8,808 nt of DNA from positions 24,830-33,637 of the forward strand of contig DFDL01000038.1 of the NCBI GenBank assembly GCA_002367715.1, in the 5' to 3' direction. Of the stretch, positions 1 to 6,225 are shown piece after piece; positions within the stretch are counted from its first letter, which is position 1, and the number at the start of each line of letters is the position of its first letter. The position numbers and the translations under genes were made by a program. The notes below the pieces were generated by a model that saw only the letters and a program-made list of their open reading frames with translations, had not been told where the DNA came from and searched no databases. The stretch comes from Actinobacteria bacterium UBA3028. Lineage in GTDB: Bacteria; Actinomycetota; Actinomycetes; Nanopelagicales; Nanopelagicaceae.

Positions 1-70
1 TTAGCCGCTGGCTTCTTCTTAGCAACTTTCTTAGCCGCCTTCTTCACAACTTTCTTAGCTGCTGGCTTTG
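1..70 (-). repeat. Short tandem repeats coding the HU basic tail
   Basis: The 13-base string caactttcttagc occurs at 23-35 and again at 47-59, a period of 24 bases or 8 codons. A related partial unit begins at 1. They encode AAKKVVKK, AAKKVAKK and then KPAA, so the repeat lies inside the hup coding frame and is not a separate element. Such repeats tend to change copy number between strains, which would change the length of the DNA-binding tail; that is inference. Confidence 0.7.
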
Positions 71-389
71 CAACAACCTTTACAGGTGGCTTTGGCGCAG
101 CTCCTAGTTTACGTGCGCCAGAGATGATTTCTTTTAGCGCCTTTGCTGGTAAGAAACGAACTTTCTTACTTGCCTTAATTTGAATTGTTTCGCCAGTGAA
201 AGGGTTGCGACCTTTACGTGCTGGACGGTCAACCTTCTTATACTTACCGAAATCATTAATCATTACATCTTCGCCCTTTGAAATATTGCGAACGATGGTG
301 TCAAAAACTACATCTACTGCACGAGCAGCTTCCTTCTTGCTATCGCCGAAGTGAGGTGCCAATGCCGCGATGAACTGGGCCTTGTTCAT
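1..389 (-). CDS. hup: HU-family nucleoid-associated protein with lysine/alanine-rich tail (partial, 3' end off window)
   Basis: This is a DNA-binding histone-like protein that bends and compacts the chromosome as a dimer. The frame runs from an ATG at 389 down to the left edge with no stop, giving 129 visible residues. Residues 1-92 are a standard HU fold: start MNKAQFIAAL, core GEDVMINDFGKY near 39-50, and the DNA-intercalating arm motif GRNPFTGE at 60-67 with the conserved proline at 63. From about residue 94 the protein becomes a basic tail of Lys, Ala, Pro and Val with 8-residue repeats of the AAKKVVKK type, as in mycobacterial HupB and Streptomyces HupS. AGGGGA at 395-400 lies 5 bases before the ATG. 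Position downstream of leuD matches the usual actinobacterial order. The C-terminus is not seen. The family assignment is firm. Confidence 0.96.
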   Translation of the reverse strand, partial: MNKAQFIAALAPHFGDSKKEAARAVDVVFDTIVRNISKGEDVMINDFGKYKKVDRPARKGRNPFTGETIQIKASKKVRFLPAKALKEIISGARKLGAAPKPPVKVVAKPAAKKVVKKAAKKVAKKKPAA

Positions 390-413
390 ATAAATCCCCT
401 TATTTACGCATAA

Positions 414-441
414 ATTTTAGGCATTCGCCTAACGTGGTTAA
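414..441 (-). promoter_or_regulatory. Candidate hup core promoter containing an inverted repeat
   Basis: On the minus strand a -35-like TTAACC (436-441) and a -10-like TAAAAT (414-419) are 16 bases apart. Between and partly over them lies the inverted repeat TTAGGC-ATTC-GCCTAA (417-432), with perfect 6-base arms. A repeat in that position could be an operator that blocks RNA polymerase, or a chance feature of AT-rich promoter DNA. A second -10-like hexamer, TATAAC (471-476), lies further upstream with no good -35 partner; if used it would place the inverted repeat in the 5' leader. Start-site mapping is needed to choose. Confidence 0.3.
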
Positions 442-539
442 AAATCTACGCGTGTAAATAAGCATTACGTGTTATATGTTGTGGCGTGTCGGAAGGAATT
501 ATTTACTTGCAATCTCCGCAAAATTCACCTTTTATGGGT

Positions 540-569
540 AAAAAACTCTAGATAGCGCCTTTAGAGTTT
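540..569 (-). terminator. Probable intrinsic terminator of the leuCD operon
   Basis: Reading the minus strand after the leuD stop, AAACTCTA (562-569) pairs perfectly with TAGAGTTT (543-550) around an 11-base loop, and is followed by a run of Ts ending at 540. The stem is AT-rich, so it is weaker than a textbook terminator, but strand, position 27 bases after leuD and the T-run agree. A second AT-only hairpin, AAAGTAT/ATACTTT with a 3-base loop at 571-587, sits between it and leuD and may add to termination. Confidence 0.5.
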
Positions 570-595
570 CAAAGTATTAAATACTTTTTCTGAGT

Positions 596-1195
596 TTAAG
601 AGAGTGCAGGCAGTGTTTTAGGCTTAAAAGTTGGGCGTAATTTCTCAAAAGTGTCTACCGAATCAATGTTTTTAATGGTTAGGCCGATGTCATCTAGTCC
701 CTCCATCAGGCGCCATCTTGTGTAATCATCAATTTTGAAGTTGAGCGACTTATCGCCATATCGAACGTTCTTCGCTTCAAGATCAACTGTAATCTCTACC
801 TTGGGATCTGATTCAACAGCTGACCAGATTGCTTCAATCTCGCTCTGCTCAAGTACAACTGTAAGCAGACCTGCCTTCTGTGAATTACCACGGAAGATAT
901 CGGCAAAGCGGCTCGATAGAACAACCTTGAAGCCATAATTCTGAAGTGCCCAAACGGCGTGCTCCCGAGATGAACCGGTTCCGAAATCAACACCAGCCAC
1001 CAGAATTGTTGCACCAGAAAACTCTGGCTTATTCAAAACGAATTCTGGATCGCTACGCCAAGCTCCAAATAGCCCATCTTCAAAGCCACTCTTTGTGACG
1101 CGCTTTAGATAAACGGCGGGAATAATCTGATCGGTATCAACATTGCTTCGGCGAAGCGGAAGGACGCTTCCGCTATGTCTAATAAATTTCTCCAT
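596..1195 (-). CDS. leuD: 3-isopropylmalate dehydratase small subunit
   Basis: LeuD forms the swivelling domain of isopropylmalate isomerase, which with LeuC converts 2-isopropylmalate to 3-isopropylmalate in leucine biosynthesis in the cytoplasm. The 199 residues match the usual family length of about 200. Visible family motifs are NVDTDQIIP at 18-26, the substrate-binding GVDFGTGSSREHA at 68-80, DIFRGNSQKAGLL at 99-111 and RWRLMEGLDDIGLT at 160-173. There is no cysteine, as expected, because the iron-sulfur cluster is in LeuC. The start ATG at 1195 has AAGGAG at 1201-1206 five bases upstream; this ribosome site overlaps the leuC stop codon, so the pair is likely translated in tandem. The 9-base gap to leuC supports one transcript. 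Confidence 0.98.
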   Translation of the reverse strand: MEKFIRHSGSVLPLRRSNVDTDQIIPAVYLKRVTKSGFEDGLFGAWRSDPEFVLNKPEFSGATILVAGVDFGTGSSREHAVWALQNYGFKVVLSSRFADIFRGNSQKAGLLTVVLEQSEIEAIWSAVESDPKVEITVDLEAKNVRYGDKSLNFKIDDYTRWRLMEGLDDIGLTIKNIDSVDTFEKLRPTFKPKTLPALS

Positions 1196-1204
1196 TTTTT
1201 CTCC

Positions 1205-2602
1205 TTACAAATCTGCCGGTGATGAGAGCGTTCCACGGATTGCTGTTGCTGCTGCAACTAGCGGACTTACAAGGTGTGTGCGACCGCCTTTTCCTTGGCG
1301 ACCTTCAAAATTTCTATTTGATGTAGATGCTGCTCGCTCACCAACACTTAATTGATCTGGATTCATTCCAAGACACATTGAACAACCAGCAGTTCGCCAT
1401 TCGGCTCCGGCATCTAAAAATACTTTATCCAAGCCTTCACTCTCTGCCTGCAATCTAACTCGAGCAGATCCAGGAACAACTAACATCCTTACCTCTTTTG
1501 AAATCTTATTTCCCTTAAGAACTTGCGCAGCAGAACGTAGGTCTTCGATTCTTCCATTTGTACAAGAGCCTAAGAAAATAGTGTCTACCTTTATCTCTTT
1601 AAGTGGTGTACCTGCAATAAGCCCCATATAGGTAAGAGCTCGCTCTGCAGCTCCACGCTCTTCTGGGTCGGAAATTTCTGCTGGATTTGGAACTCGAGAA
1701 TTCAATGGCAGGCCCTGTCCGGGGTTAGTTCCCCAGGTAACAAATGGCTCAAGCTCATCTGCATTTAATGAAATTTCGATATCAAACTTCGCATCAGAAT
1801 CTGATTGCAGCGTCTTCCAGTATGCAACTGCCTGATCCCAATCCGCTCCCTTAGGCGCGTGTGGCTTCTCCTTTAAATATTCAAAGGTTGTCTCATCTGG
1901 AGCAATTAGACCAGCGCGAGCACCAGCTTCAATCGACATATTGCAAACTGTCATTCGAGATTCCATTGAAAGCTCGCGGATAGCAGAGCCACGATATTCA
2001 AGTACATAGCCCTGGCCACCGCCAGTTCCGATCTTCGCAATAATCGCCAGAATAATATCTTTGCTGGTAACACCTGGTTTTAGCTTGCCTTCAACATTAA
2101 TCGCCATTGTCTTTGGGCGAACCAGAGGAAGGGTCTGAGTAGCAAGTACATGCTCTACCTCTGAAGTTCCAATTCCAAAAGCAAGCGCACCAAATGCGCC
2201 ATGTGTTGAAGTATGTGAATCACCGCAGACAATTGTCATTCCAGGTTGAGTTATTCCTAGTTGTGGGCCAACGACATGCACAATTCCTTGTTCGATATCG
2301 CCAAGTGAGTGAATGCGTACCCCAAATTCAGCACAGTTATTGCGCAAGGTATCTACTTGAAGCTTTGATACTGGATCTGCAATTGGCTTATCAATATTTA
2401 ACGTCGGAACATTGTGATCTTCGGTAGCAATAGTTAAATCTGGGCGACGTATCCTGCGATTAGCCAAGCGCAGACCATCGAATGCTTGTGGACTAGTTAC
2501 TTCATGAATTAAATGCAGGTCGATATAGAGAAGATCTGGCTCGCCTTCGTGTTGGCGAACTATGTGATCGGCCCAAATCTTTTCGGCTAACGTCTTACCC
2601 AT
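1205..2602 (-). CDS. leuC: 3-isopropylmalate dehydratase large subunit
   Basis: LeuC is the [4Fe-4S] catalytic subunit of isopropylmalate isomerase, partner of the adjacent LeuD. The 465 residues match the family length. The three cluster cysteines are present at the positions seen in E. coli LeuC: C347 in GSCTNGR, and C407 and C410 in GCSMCLGMNP. Other conserved blocks are ATEDHNVPT at 60-68, CGDSHTSTHGAFGALAFGIG at 126-145 and MSIEAGARAGLIAPDETT near 222-239. Start ATG at 2602 is preceded by AAGGGG at 2608-2613 with 5-base spacing. It is divergent from the ndgR regulator, whose orthologues in Streptomyces and Corynebacterium (NdgR, LtbR) control leuCD, so leucine-responsive control is expected here by analogy. 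Confidence 0.99.
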   Translation of the reverse strand: MGKTLAEKIWADHIVRQHEGEPDLLYIDLHLIHEVTSPQAFDGLRLANRRIRRPDLTIATEDHNVPTLNIDKPIADPVSKLQVDTLRNNCAEFGVRIHSLGDIEQGIVHVVGPQLGITQPGMTIVCGDSHTSTHGAFGALAFGIGTSEVEHVLATQTLPLVRPKTMAINVEGKLKPGVTSKDIILAIIAKIGTGGGQGYVLEYRGSAIRELSMESRMTVCNMSIEAGARAGLIAPDETTFEYLKEKPHAPKGADWDQAVAYWKTLQSDSDAKFDIEISLNADELEPFVTWGTNPGQGLPLNSRVPNPAEISDPEERGAAERALTYMGLIAGTPLKEIKVDTIFLGSCTNGRIEDLRSAAQVLKGNKISKEVRMLVVPGSARVRLQAESEGLDKVFLDAGAEWRTAGCSMCLGMNPDQLSVGERAASTSNRNFEGRQGKGGRTHLVSPLVAAATAIRGTLSSPADL

Positions 2603-2649
2603 TACCGCCCCTTAGCTATTTAACCTCATGTCAATTTCTTTAAATACTT

Positions 2650-2670
2650 GCATTTCATATGATGAGATGC
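2650..2670. promoter_or_regulatory. Candidate NdgR operator between leuC and ndgR
   Basis: Two 9-base arms, GCATTTCAT (2650-2658) and ATGAGATGC (2662-2670), form an inverted repeat around a 3-base spacer; eight of nine positions pair exactly and the ninth is a T/G pair. It is the strongest dyad in the divergent leuC-ndgR gap. IclR-family proteins bind such palindromic sites as dimers of dimers, and NdgR/LtbR orthologues act on leuC and on their own promoter. A perfect TTGACA on the minus strand at 2629-2634 points towards leuC but has no -10 hexamer at normal spacing, so the leuC promoter itself is not resolved. Binding by the adjacent regulator is inferred from position, not demonstrated. 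Confidence 0.5.
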
Positions 2671-2682
2671 CAGTATTACATC

Positions 2683-3399
2683 GTGGACAGAAAGAATAGC
2701 GGAGTTGGCGTATTAGATAAAGCTGTAAAAATCTTGGCCTGCCTAGAAGCTGGCCCGCATTCATTATCCGAGCTCGTAGCTGCAACTGGCATCGCACGGC
2801 CTACTGCCCACCGCCTGGCTGTTGCCCTTGAATTTCACCGAATGGTCTCGAGGGATTATGCCGGTCGCTTTATTCTTGGCCTGCGATCTGGTGAACTTGC
2901 ATCTGCTGCTGGTGAGGATCGTCTCCTTGCAGTTTCTGGCGCCGCTCTTAGCGCCCTTAGAGATGCTACTGGCGAGAGCTCGCAGCTCTACCGCCGTCAA
3001 GGTGACCAGCGGATCTGTGTTGCCACTGCTGAGCGCTTATCTGGACTTCGAGATTCAGTTCCAACCGGAACAGTATTGACGATGCAGGCTGGTTCTGGTG
3101 CCCAAATTCTCCTAGCCTGGGAGGATGCCGATAAATTGCATCGAGCCTTAAATAATTCAAAATTCAGTGCCGCTTCCCTTGCCGCTGTAAGGCGTCGCGG
3201 TTGGGCACAATCTGTTGGTGAGCGCGAAGCTGGAGTCGCATCTGTCTCTGCGCCAGTGCGCGGACCAAATAATCGAGTGATAGCTGCAGTAAGTATTAGT
3301 GGTCCAGTTGAGAGACTTGGTCGCCAACCTGGTCGAATTCATGCCGCGGCTGTTGTTGCTACTGCCGCCCGACTTACGGAGCACCTTGCTAAAAAATAG
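2683..3399 (+). CDS. ndgR: IclR-family transcriptional regulator, NdgR/LtbR type
   Basis: This is an amino-acid-responsive DNA-binding regulator, whose orthologues control leuCD and other amino acid genes in Streptomyces and Corynebacterium. I place the start at the GTG at 2683, giving 238 residues that begin MDRKNSGVGVLDKAV, closely matching NdgR N-termini. An in-frame ATG at 2659 would add eight residues but lies inside the inverted repeat at 2650-2670; neither start has a convincing ribosome site. The winged helix-turn-helix spans about 8-60, with SLSELVAATGIARPTAHRLA at 27-46. The IclR effector domain follows from about 75, including ESSQLYRRQGDQRICVA and RRRGWAQSVGEREAGVASVS, both characteristic of this subgroup. 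It is divergent from leuC, as in other actinobacteria. Ligand identity is not readable from sequence. Confidence 0.95.
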   Translation: MDRKNSGVGVLDKAVKILACLEAGPHSLSELVAATGIARPTAHRLAVALEFHRMVSRDYAGRFILGLRSGELASAAGEDRLLAVSGAALSALRDATGESSQLYRRQGDQRICVATAERLSGLRDSVPTGTVLTMQAGSGAQILLAWEDADKLHRALNNSKFSAASLAAVRRRGWAQSVGEREAGVASVSAPVRGPNNRVIAAVSISGPVERLGRQPGRIHAAAVVATAARLTEHLAKK

Positions 3400-3401
3400 T
3401 G

Positions 3402-3420
3402 GCCAGAGCGGCGCTTTGGC
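3402..3420 (+). terminator. GC-rich hairpin after ndgR, possible terminator
   Basis: GCCAGAGC (3402-3409) pairs with GCTTTGGC (3413-3420) around a 3-base GGC loop. On the plus-strand RNA all eight positions pair, one as G-U; on the minus strand that pair becomes a C/A mismatch, so the structure suits plus-strand transcripts. It starts two bases after the ndgR stop codon. The following bases, GTTAATTCTC, are only partly T-rich, so termination may be incomplete or factor-aided. It would separate ndgR from the cysD operon. Confidence 0.4.
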
Positions 3421-3454
3421 GTTAATTCTCAGTAGAAATAACTAGGATTTCAGC

Positions 3455-4360
3455 GTGCAGAGTTCTCCTGAAGTACTAAAAGCTCTCGAAAATGAATCGA
3501 TAGAGATTCTTCGAGAGACTGCGGCGGCCTTTCAAAAGCCGGTAATGCTTTACTCAATCGGCAAAGATTCATCCGTCCTCTTACATCTAGCCCGTAAAGC
3601 TTTCTATCCAGCGCCTATTCCATTTCAACTTCTCCATGTTGATACAACTTGGAAATTTAAAGAGATGATCTCCTTTCGAAATGAGATTGTGGAAAAGTAT
3701 GGTCTTGATTTAATTGTTCACACCAATCAAGAAGGTGTTGCCGAAGGCGTAACTCCCTTTAGCCACGGAATATCTGAATACATCCGAATCATGAAGACGG
3801 TTGGTCTGCGACAAGCCCTTGATAAGTATGGATTTGATGCTGCAATTGGTGGATCGCGCCGTGATGAAGAGAAGAGCCGAGCAAAGGAGCGCATCTTTAG
3901 CGTGCGCGAGGCTGGCCATCGCTGGAATCCACGTGAGCAACGGCCAGAGCTATGGCGAACATATAACACTCGAATTCGACCTGAGCAGAGCATGCGAGTA
4001 TTTCCGATTTCAGATTGGACCGAATTAGATGTCTGGGACTACATCGCACAGAACGATGTTCCAATTAATCCCCTCTACTTTGCTAAAGAGCGACCTGTTG
4101 TTTTCCGTGGTGAGCAGATGATCATGGTCGATGATGATCGCTTCCCGCTAATCAATGGCGAAACTCCAGAGATGCGATTAATTCGATTTAGAACACTTGG
4201 ATGTTATCCACTAACAGCTGCAGTCGAATCAAGTGCAGCTACCATCGCTGATGTACTCGCCGAAGTAAAGGAAGTTAAATTATCCGAACGAGCAACGCGT
4301 CTGATGGATGGCAATAAAGAAGATTCGATGGAGAAGAAGAAGACCGAGGGTTACTTCTAA
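3455..4360 (+). CDS. cysD: Sulfate adenylyltransferase subunit 2 (ATP sulfurylase, small subunit)
   Basis: CysD transfers AMP from ATP to sulfate to make adenosine 5'-phosphosulfate (APS), driven by GTP hydrolysis in its partner CysN. The 301 residues match the family length and align along their whole length with E. coli CysD. The PP-loop ATP site is YSIGKDSSVLLHLARKAF at 33-50; further blocks are FDAAIGGSRRDEEKSRAKER at 127-146, RVFPISDWTELDVWDYI at 181-197, RFRTLGCYPLT at 244-254 and the terminal SMEKKKTEGYF. The start is a GTG at 3455 with AGGA at 3444-3447, 7 bases upstream. The stop shares its last base with the ATG of cysNC (TAATG), so the two subunits are translationally coupled. No clean promoter is visible in the 55 bases after ndgR. 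Confidence 0.98.
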   Translation: MQSSPEVLKALENESIEILRETAAAFQKPVMLYSIGKDSSVLLHLARKAFYPAPIPFQLLHVDTTWKFKEMISFRNEIVEKYGLDLIVHTNQEGVAEGVTPFSHGISEYIRIMKTVGLRQALDKYGFDAAIGGSRRDEEKSRAKERIFSVREAGHRWNPREQRPELWRTYNTRIRPEQSMRVFPISDWTELDVWDYIAQNDVPINPLYFAKERPVVFRGEQMIMVDDDRFPLINGETPEMRLIRFRTLGCYPLTAAVESSAATIADVLAEVKEVKLSERATRLMDGNKEDSMEKKKTEGYF

Positions 4361-6207
4361 TGGCTAATGTAAAGTCAAGTGCCGGCATAAAGCCATTAAT
4401 TAGATTACTGACCTGTGGCAGCGTAGATGATGGAAAATCAACTTTAATCGGCCGCCTACTTGTCGAGACCGACAGTATCCCGCATGACACAGTTGCAACA
4501 GCGCGAAGTGTAAGACGAGGTGGCTCGACAATTGCTGCTGGCGAGATTGATTTCTCACTTCTAACAGATGGCCTCGAGGCAGAGCGCGAACAAGGAATCA
4601 CTATTGATGTCGCTTACCGCTCAATGTCGCTTCTAAATGGCAGTCGCTTGATCATCGCTGATGCGCCAGGACATGAGCAGTACACCAGAAATATGGCGGT
4701 AGCTGCTTCAAGATCAGATGTTGCACTTGTCTTACTTGATGCCGCTCGCGGCGTACGTTCTCAGACTCTTCGCCACCTAACTATTTGTGCGCTAATGGGT
4801 GTAAGTCGAGTTGCAATTGTAATTAACAAATTAGATATCTTTGACTTTTCACAAGCTAAGTTTGAAGAGTTATCAGCTGATATTGCGCCAGCAATCTCGC
4901 GTTTAGGAATTAAGGCACATGCAATTATCCCCTTAAGTGCACTAGCCGGTGATAACGTCGTATTTAAGGGTAATAATTTGGACTGGTATCAAGGTCCAAC
5001 GCTCCTTGAATATATCCAGAACCAAGAGCTAGCGGCAGATTCAATGACCTCTCCGCACTTTGGAATTCAATACATCTCCAGAGTCGATACCTTCCGCGGC
5101 CTTGCCGGAACTTTAGTTAATGGAACATTTAAAGTTGGCGATGAAGTCATAATTTTGCCAGGCAAAAAGCGCGCAACTATCTCAAAAATGGTTACCTTTG
5201 ATGGCGAACTACAGAGCGCTGGCCACGAACAGACTTTAAATATCGTTCTAGAGCCAGAGGTTGATGCTGCTAGAGGCGATGTCCTTCACCTTGCATCAAA
5301 TGCTAAGCCACCGGCTGATCGATTCACTGCAAATATCGTCTGGCTTGGCGAATCTGAATTAATTCATAGCCGCTCATACTTGTTGATCTCAGGTTCTAGT
5401 TCGACTCCAGCAATTGTTACAACTATCCGCCATAAAGTTAATATCGAAAGTGGCGAACATGATTCGGCCAGAGTTTTAAAGATGAATGAGATTGGCGTTG
5501 TTGAGATTGCAACCGATTCACCGATAGCGCTATCAAATTATGCAGACTCTCGTGAGACCGGAAACTTTATTTTAGTTGACCGCTCGACTTTAAATACCGT
5601 GGGCGCCGGAATGGTTGTTCATGCACTTCGCAGATCTGAGAATGTAACTGAGCAGGCCTATGAAATTGATGGTGCGAAGCGAGCAGCGCAGAAGGGCCAA
5701 GTCGGCAAGGTTCTCTGGTTCACAGGACTTAGCGGCTCTGGCAAGTCAACAATCGCCAATCAAGTTGCAAAAGAGCTTTACGCACTTGGCCGCCATGCTT
5801 ATGTTCTAGATGGCGATAACCTGCGCTTGGGACTTAATAAGGATTTAGGTTTTACCAAAGAAGATCGCGCTGAAAATGTTCGTCGCGTCTCTGAAGTTGC
5901 AAAGCTGATGGTCGATGCAGGTTTGCTTGTAATTGTCGCTCTAGTTAGTCCATTTAGAGCGGACCGAGACCAAGGTCGCGAGCTTTTTGAACCAGGACAA
6001 TTCATTGAAATCTGGGTAAATACACCTGCCAAGCTCTGCGCCGAGCGCGATCCAAAGGGTTTATACAAGAAGGCAGCAGCCGGTGAATTGCCTAATATGA
6101 CTGGTATCGGACAAGAGTATGAAGCGCCTTTGAAGGCTGAATTAGTTTTAGATGGCGTTAAAGATGTTAAGGAAAATACCGAGATTGTCTTGGATATCGC
6201 AAAGTGA
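4360..6207 (+). CDS. cysNC: Bifunctional sulfate adenylyltransferase subunit 1 / APS kinase (CysN-CysC fusion)
   Basis: This fused enzyme supplies the GTPase subunit of ATP sulfurylase and then phosphorylates APS to PAPS, the universal sulfate donor. The EF-Tu-like CysN part spans about 10-430: G1 GSVDDGKST at 20-28, switch segment EAEREQGITIDVAY at 73-86, G3 DAPGH at 101-105, G4 NKLD at 156-159, then two beta-barrel domains. After a short linker the APS kinase part spans about 447-615: P-loop GLSGSGKS at 456-463, DGDN at 484-487, SPFRADRD at 530-537 (S530 aligns with the phosphorylated serine of E. coli CysC) and DPKGLYKKA at 564-572. Both active sites look intact. One difference is DGDNLRLGLN, where E. 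coli and mycobacterial enzymes have His after the Arg. GAGGG at 4346-4350 is 9 bases before the ATG. The 615-residue length fits CysNC fusions. Confidence 0.97.
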   Translation: MANVKSSAGIKPLIRLLTCGSVDDGKSTLIGRLLVETDSIPHDTVATARSVRRGGSTIAAGEIDFSLLTDGLEAEREQGITIDVAYRSMSLLNGSRLIIADAPGHEQYTRNMAVAASRSDVALVLLDAARGVRSQTLRHLTICALMGVSRVAIVINKLDIFDFSQAKFEELSADIAPAISRLGIKAHAIIPLSALAGDNVVFKGNNLDWYQGPTLLEYIQNQELAADSMTSPHFGIQYISRVDTFRGLAGTLVNGTFKVGDEVIILPGKKRATISKMVTFDGELQSAGHEQTLNIVLEPEVDAARGDVLHLASNAKPPADRFTANIVWLGESELIHSRSYLLISGSSSTPAIVTTIRHKVNIESGEHDSARVLKMNEIGVVEIATDSPIALSNYADSRETGNFILVDRSTLNTVGAGMVVHALRRSENVTEQAYEIDGAKRAAQKGQVGKVLWFTGLSGSGKSTIANQVAKELYALGRHAYVLDGDNLRLGLNKDLGFTKEDRAENVRRVSEVAKLMVDAGLLVIVALVSPFRADRDQGRELFEPGQFIEIWVNTPAKLCAERDPKGLYKKAAAGELPNMTGIGQEYEAPLKAELVLDGVKDVKENTEIVLDIAK

Positions 6208-6225
6208 TTTGGCGCAATTAGTAGA

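Noticed and set aside
2629..2634. Perfect TTGACA on the minus strand as the leuC -35 element
   Set aside because: No -10-like hexamer lies 15-19 bases downstream; that position is occupied by the GGGG ribosome site, so it is not reported as a promoter.
4275..4601. Open frame of 108 codons antisense to the cysD-cysNC junction
   Set aside because: It lies across two highly conserved enzyme genes and is explained by codon bias of the sense strand.
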